A DNA stretch of 64,000 nucleotides, taken from positions 1,583,072-1,647,071 of the forward strand of contig JAEPOO010000001.1 of NCBI GenBank assembly GCA_017642855.1, in the 5' to 3' direction. A model generated the notes under the pieces. That model had not been told where the DNA came from, made no database searches, and saw only the letters and a list, made by a program, of their open reading frames with translations. Shown piece after piece: positions 61,281-64,000 of this stretch. Each line of letters starts with the position of its first letter. The first letter of the stretch is position 1. The stretch comes from Pseudomonadales bacterium. GTDB taxonomy: Bacteria; Pseudomonadota; Gammaproteobacteria; Pseudomonadales; Azotimanducaceae. The translations under genes and the position numbers were made by a program.

Positions 61281-62864
61281 TTATCTGATACGTCCCCTGG
61301 AGAAATCCTCAATCGGATAACGCTGAAATCCTGCGAGACGCTGATCCTGAATATACACGTATGAGTACTGATGTGTCGGGATCATTGGAATGTCCTTATG
61401 GATAAGTTTTTGCATCTCATCAAAAGCTTCCATTCTCTTCACTGGATCAATGGTATTACGTGTGACATTGATCAAGCGGTCATATTCTGGGTTGTTGTAA
61501 CCGCCATCGTTAAAGGGGCCTGTCGACTCAAAAGAAGCGGCATAAGTGATGGGATCTGTCAGAGAGCCACCACAGAAGCCCACCCGTGCAAGATCAAAGT
61601 CGCCGTTGCGTTGCTTTTCAATAGCCTGCTTGAACGTCTGCTTGTCTACTTTGACATCTAGCCCTAACTTGCTGATCAGCTGCCCCTGAATAAATTCAGC
61701 CTCAATTTGTCGTGTTTCGTTCGCCAGCAACACGACTGGCGGCACTTCACCTTTTTCAGCGCGAATCTCTTCAATCAGCGCCTTGCCACGGGCGGCGCTG
61801 TATTCGATTTCTGGCGTAGGATACTCACTGGAAAAGTCACCCTTCACGCCACGCAATGCTTTCGTGAAAGGTGAGTCAATGCGTTCCGTTCCGGGCAGCG
61901 CCACAATGTTATTGACGTAAGCATCCCGATCAAGCGCCAGGCGGATCGCCTCCCGCAGCCTGCGGTCGCTGGTTGCTCTGCTCTCTCGACTGTTGAGCCA
62001 GACCCAGGCAATACAGTTACGGGGCACTTTTCTGATTCGCAGACCATTGTTGATCGCGTCTTTCAGAATATCTTCTTCAAGCTCCAGTTCGGCAATGTCT
62101 CCACTGTTGTAAAGATTCAGTAGCGACCTGCTATCCGCTGTGATGTAACCGAAATCAAGCGCTTCCAGCCTGACCTCCTCTTTGTTCCAGTAATGCGGAT
62201 TTCGGGAAAGCTCGATATTGGCGCTGTGAACCCACTCATCAATGATGAAGGGACCGTTCGACAAGATGTTCTTTGCATCTGCCGCATGACGATCGCCCTG
62301 GGCTTCAACAAATTTCTGATTCAGTGGGAAGTAGTTAACGGTCGATGCGATGTGGATGAAGTAAGAGGCAGGCTGACTCAACGTGACTCGAAAGGTGAAG
62401 TCATCCAATGCTTCAACGCCGAGCTCCTGAGCAGGGAGCTCACCGGACATAATCTCGTCAGCATTAGCGATGAGATGTGCAAACAAGGTCGAACCGCGCG
62501 CACCGGTTTTCGGATCCACCAATCGCCGCCAAGAGTAAACAAAATCGTGGGCCGTGACAGGGTCGCCGTTACTCCACTTGGCATTGTCGCGGAGGTGGAA
62601 AGTCATCTGCATGACTTCGATATCCCAAGATTTCGCAATGCGGGGAACGACCTGCCCCCTGCGATTAACACCGACAAGACCTTCGTTACTCAAACGAAGC
62701 ACCTTGGAACTGGTGGTGTCTTCGCTGAGAGAGCTGTCTAGATTCGGCGGCTCCTGCCTCAAAGCTATGGTGATACTGCCGTTTTCGAGATCAACACCCT
62801 TTGCAGATAAGGAAAGAGGGCTGGCCAAAGACGTGATAAGTATCAGCGCCGCGAGGAACGTCAA
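61281..62864 (-). CDS. OppA-like periplasmic solute-binding protein without ABC partner genes
   Basis: A 527-residue extracytoplasmic binding protein of the peptide/opine family (SBP family 5). It has an N-terminal signal sequence (MTFLAALILITSLASPLSLSAKG), then ITIALRQEPPNLDSSLSEDTT, NAKWSNGDPVTAHDFVYSWRR and ILSNGPFIIDEW as family motifs. No ABC permease or ATPase gene is present nearby. It is 2 bases from the ligase gene and 24 from the MFS gene. Confidence 0.88.
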   Translation of the reverse strand: MTFLAALILITSLASPLSLSAKGVDLENGSITIALRQEPPNLDSSLSEDTTSSKVLRLSNEGLVGVNRRGQVVPRIAKSWDIEVMQMTFHLRDNAKWSNGDPVTAHDFVYSWRRLVDPKTGARGSTLFAHLIANADEIMSGELPAQELGVEALDDFTFRVTLSQPASYFIHIASTVNYFPLNQKFVEAQGDRHAADAKNILSNGPFIIDEWVHSANIELSRNPHYWNKEEVRLEALDFGYITADSRSLLNLYNSGDIAELELEEDILKDAINNGLRIRKVPRNCIAWVWLNSRESRATSDRRLREAIRLALDRDAYVNNIVALPGTERIDSPFTKALRGVKGDFSSEYPTPEIEYSAARGKALIEEIRAEKGEVPPVVLLANETRQIEAEFIQGQLISKLGLDVKVDKQTFKQAIEKQRNGDFDLARVGFCGGSLTDPITYAASFESTGPFNDGGYNNPEYDRLINVTRNTIDPVKRMEAFDEMQKLIHKDIPMIPTHQYSYVYIQDQRLAGFQRYPIEDFSRGRIR

Positions 62865-62866
62865 AC

Positions 62867-64000
62867 TTAGTACCCCGCCTCTGAAGCCATGACCTTTTCA
62901 TAGAACTCGACATCCAGCTTTTCATAGCCGGACCCTCCCGGCTTCCAGACGTAGATGTCATCAGTGACCTTATCCGGATGATAAGCAGCTTCCCGCAAAT
63001 CACCCTTCTGTAGCTTGAAGGTTCCCGTCAGCTGCTGTTCCGGCAGAATTCGAATAAAGACCGGTCTTGCATAGCTGGCGAGATCCTTTTGCACCAGCTC
63101 GGACACACTTGTCGGATCAAAGGTCGCGCCCTCTTTAAGCAGGAGAGCCGCCATGCCCGCACGACCGTCGGTGCCTGGCACTTCGACACCATAGACATTA
63201 CAGACTTCGATATCTTCATGACCGTTGATGATTTCGCCCACTTCATTGGTGGAACAGTTCTCGCCTTTCCAGCGGAAGGTATCGCCCACCCTGTCGACAA
63301 ACTGGTAATGCTTCAGTCCAAGCGCAAAACCCGCATCGACCATTTTGATCAAGTCGCCCGTATTAAAGTAGGCATCTCCTTTCTTGAAGACATCTCGAAG
63401 AATTTTCTTTTCCGTTGCTTCGCGATCGGTATAACCAACGAATTCCGTCGCGGCGGTTATGGGCCCTAAGAGCAGGCCAGGCTCACCGGGTTCTACCTTT
63501 TTGCAGAACCCATTCGCATCCCGAACGATTTCGTCATTTGCGACATCGTACTGGACTAATGACGGCGGCATGATCGCAGCGCCAATGGTTTTATCGCGGT
63601 TGAAGAAATTCATGAACGTAGCGTTACCCTCTGAAGCGCCATAGAACTCATAGATCCCCGGTATCTGAAAACGCTCTTTGAACTCCATCCAGATATCCGG
63701 TCGTAAACCGTTACCTGTCATCTTTTCTATCGGATTGTTGCCATCGTCAGCTTTTACCGGTTGAGACAACAGGTATCGGCAGAGCTCGCCGATATAAATA
63801 AAGGCATTACAGCGATGTTCCCTGACGTCATTCAGGAATTGGCTTGCTGAGAACTTACGCTTCAGCACAACCGATGCGCCGACTTCCATGGCACCTAAGA
63901 AGCCAATACACAATCCGGTCGCATGATAGAGCGGGAGACAGATATAAAGCGTATCGTCCCTTTTCAGTTTCCAACCAACTCTTTTACCCAGCTCACAAAA
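62867..64000 (-). CDS. FATP/ACSVL-type acyl-CoA synthetase, 5' end outside window
   Basis: The reading frame continues without stop to the window edge; the visible part is 377 residues of the C-terminal portion. It carries LYHATGLCIGFLGAMEVGASVV, YEFYGASEGN, FNTGDLIKMVDAGFALG and FVDRVGDTFRWKGENCSTNEV, which identify the very-long-chain/fatty-acid-transport-protein type of synthetase. C-terminal LQKGDLREAAY contains a probable catalytic Lys. It forms a unit with OppA-like, MFS and KDPG aldolase genes. Confidence 0.92.
   Translation of the reverse strand, partial: FCELGKRVGWKLKRDDTLYICLPLYHATGLCIGFLGAMEVGASVVLKRKFSASQFLNDVREHRCNAFIYIGELCRYLLSQPVKADDGNNPIEKMTGNGLRPDIWMEFKERFQIPGIYEFYGASEGNATFMNFFNRDKTIGAAIMPPSLVQYDVANDEIVRDANGFCKKVEPGEPGLLLGPITAATEFVGYTDREATEKKILRDVFKKGDAYFNTGDLIKMVDAGFALGLKHYQFVDRVGDTFRWKGENCSTNEVGEIINGHEDIEVCNVYGVEVPGTDGRAGMAALLLKEGATFDPTSVSELVQKDLASYARPVFIRILPEQQLTGTFKLQKGDLREAAYHPDKVTDDIYVWKPGGSGYEKLDVEFYEKVMASEAGY

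Noticed and set aside
1..64000. CRISPR arrays, insertion sequences, integrases or prophage genes
   Set aside because: No regularly spaced repeats, transposases, integrases or phage proteins were seen on reading through the coding regions and gaps.

Overview
The window looks like chromosomal DNA of a free-living, probably marine gammaproteobacterium. This is inferred from gene content: a TonB-dependent receptor, an RND pump, a DUF4124 protein, CRY-DASH with its DUF2256 partner, and many SDR, P450, Rieske and CoA-ester genes like those of oligotrophic marine lineages that degrade lipids, steroids or terpenoids. No rRNA, phage, IS element or CRISPR array was seen. There is one tRNA gene, tRNA-Ser(GGA). 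Genes are tightly packed and many neighbours overlap by ATGA.

Layout. (1) 1-3144: end of a GPH-family sugar transporter, a ThuA-like protein, a small secreted coiled-coil protein and a CurA-like reductase. (2) 3210-33820: the catabolic core. A TonB receptor is divergent from a SnoaL-like/acyl-CoA ligase pair. A nine-gene minus-strand unit (7Fe ferredoxin, TetR, P450, Rieske oxygenase, small Rieske-insert protein, EthD-like protein, acyl-CoA ligase, PPDK, MutS-like ATPase) is divergent from a six-gene plus-strand unit (SnoaL-like, P450, P450-like protein without the heme cysteine, P450, 3Fe ferredoxin, MaoC-like). An acyl-CoA dehydrogenase, nucleoside hydrolase, VOC protein and DUF4124 protein follow. 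Next is an eight-gene minus-strand unit (GST-like, three SDRs, thiolase, P450, 67-aa protein, SDR). (3) 34046-43818: a second Rieske oxygenase, a TPR protein, a crotonase, an RND efflux pair and small membrane proteins. (4) 43768-50386: an SDR/BVMO/CaiB/SDR operon divergent from an SDR/EthD pair. (5) 50607-55228: photolyase-family gene, DUF2256, tRNA-Ser, a TetR gene with a palindromic promoter in front of an amidohydrolase, a lipoprotein and a CinA-like protein. (6) 55240-64000: thiolase, CmcJ-like protein, luciferase-like oxidoreductase, and a unit of FATP-type ligase, orphan OppA-like protein, MFS transporter and KDPG aldolase.

How it may work together. A 14-bp palindrome, half-site TGTAGT (consensus TGTACTTNACTACA), occurs five times, only in the three promoter regions that head the big oxygenase units: between the TonB receptor and SnoaL, in the central divergent promoter, and upstream of the GST-like gene. 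The TetR gene inside the central unit is the obvious candidate binder. The simplest model is one substrate-responsive regulon covering outer-membrane uptake, CoA activation, P450/Rieske oxidation, SDR oxidation and thiolytic cleavage. The substrate is probably a hydrophobic polycyclic or isoprenoid compound, but the sequence does not identify it. No ferredoxin reductase for the P450s or Rieske enzymes is present in the window.

The most unusual items are a full-length P450-like protein lacking the heme-ligating cysteine between two intact P450s, a free-standing 88-aa protein matching an insertion inside the second Rieske oxygenase, the TetR-type operator network, and a classical SDR whose active-site Lys is Asn.
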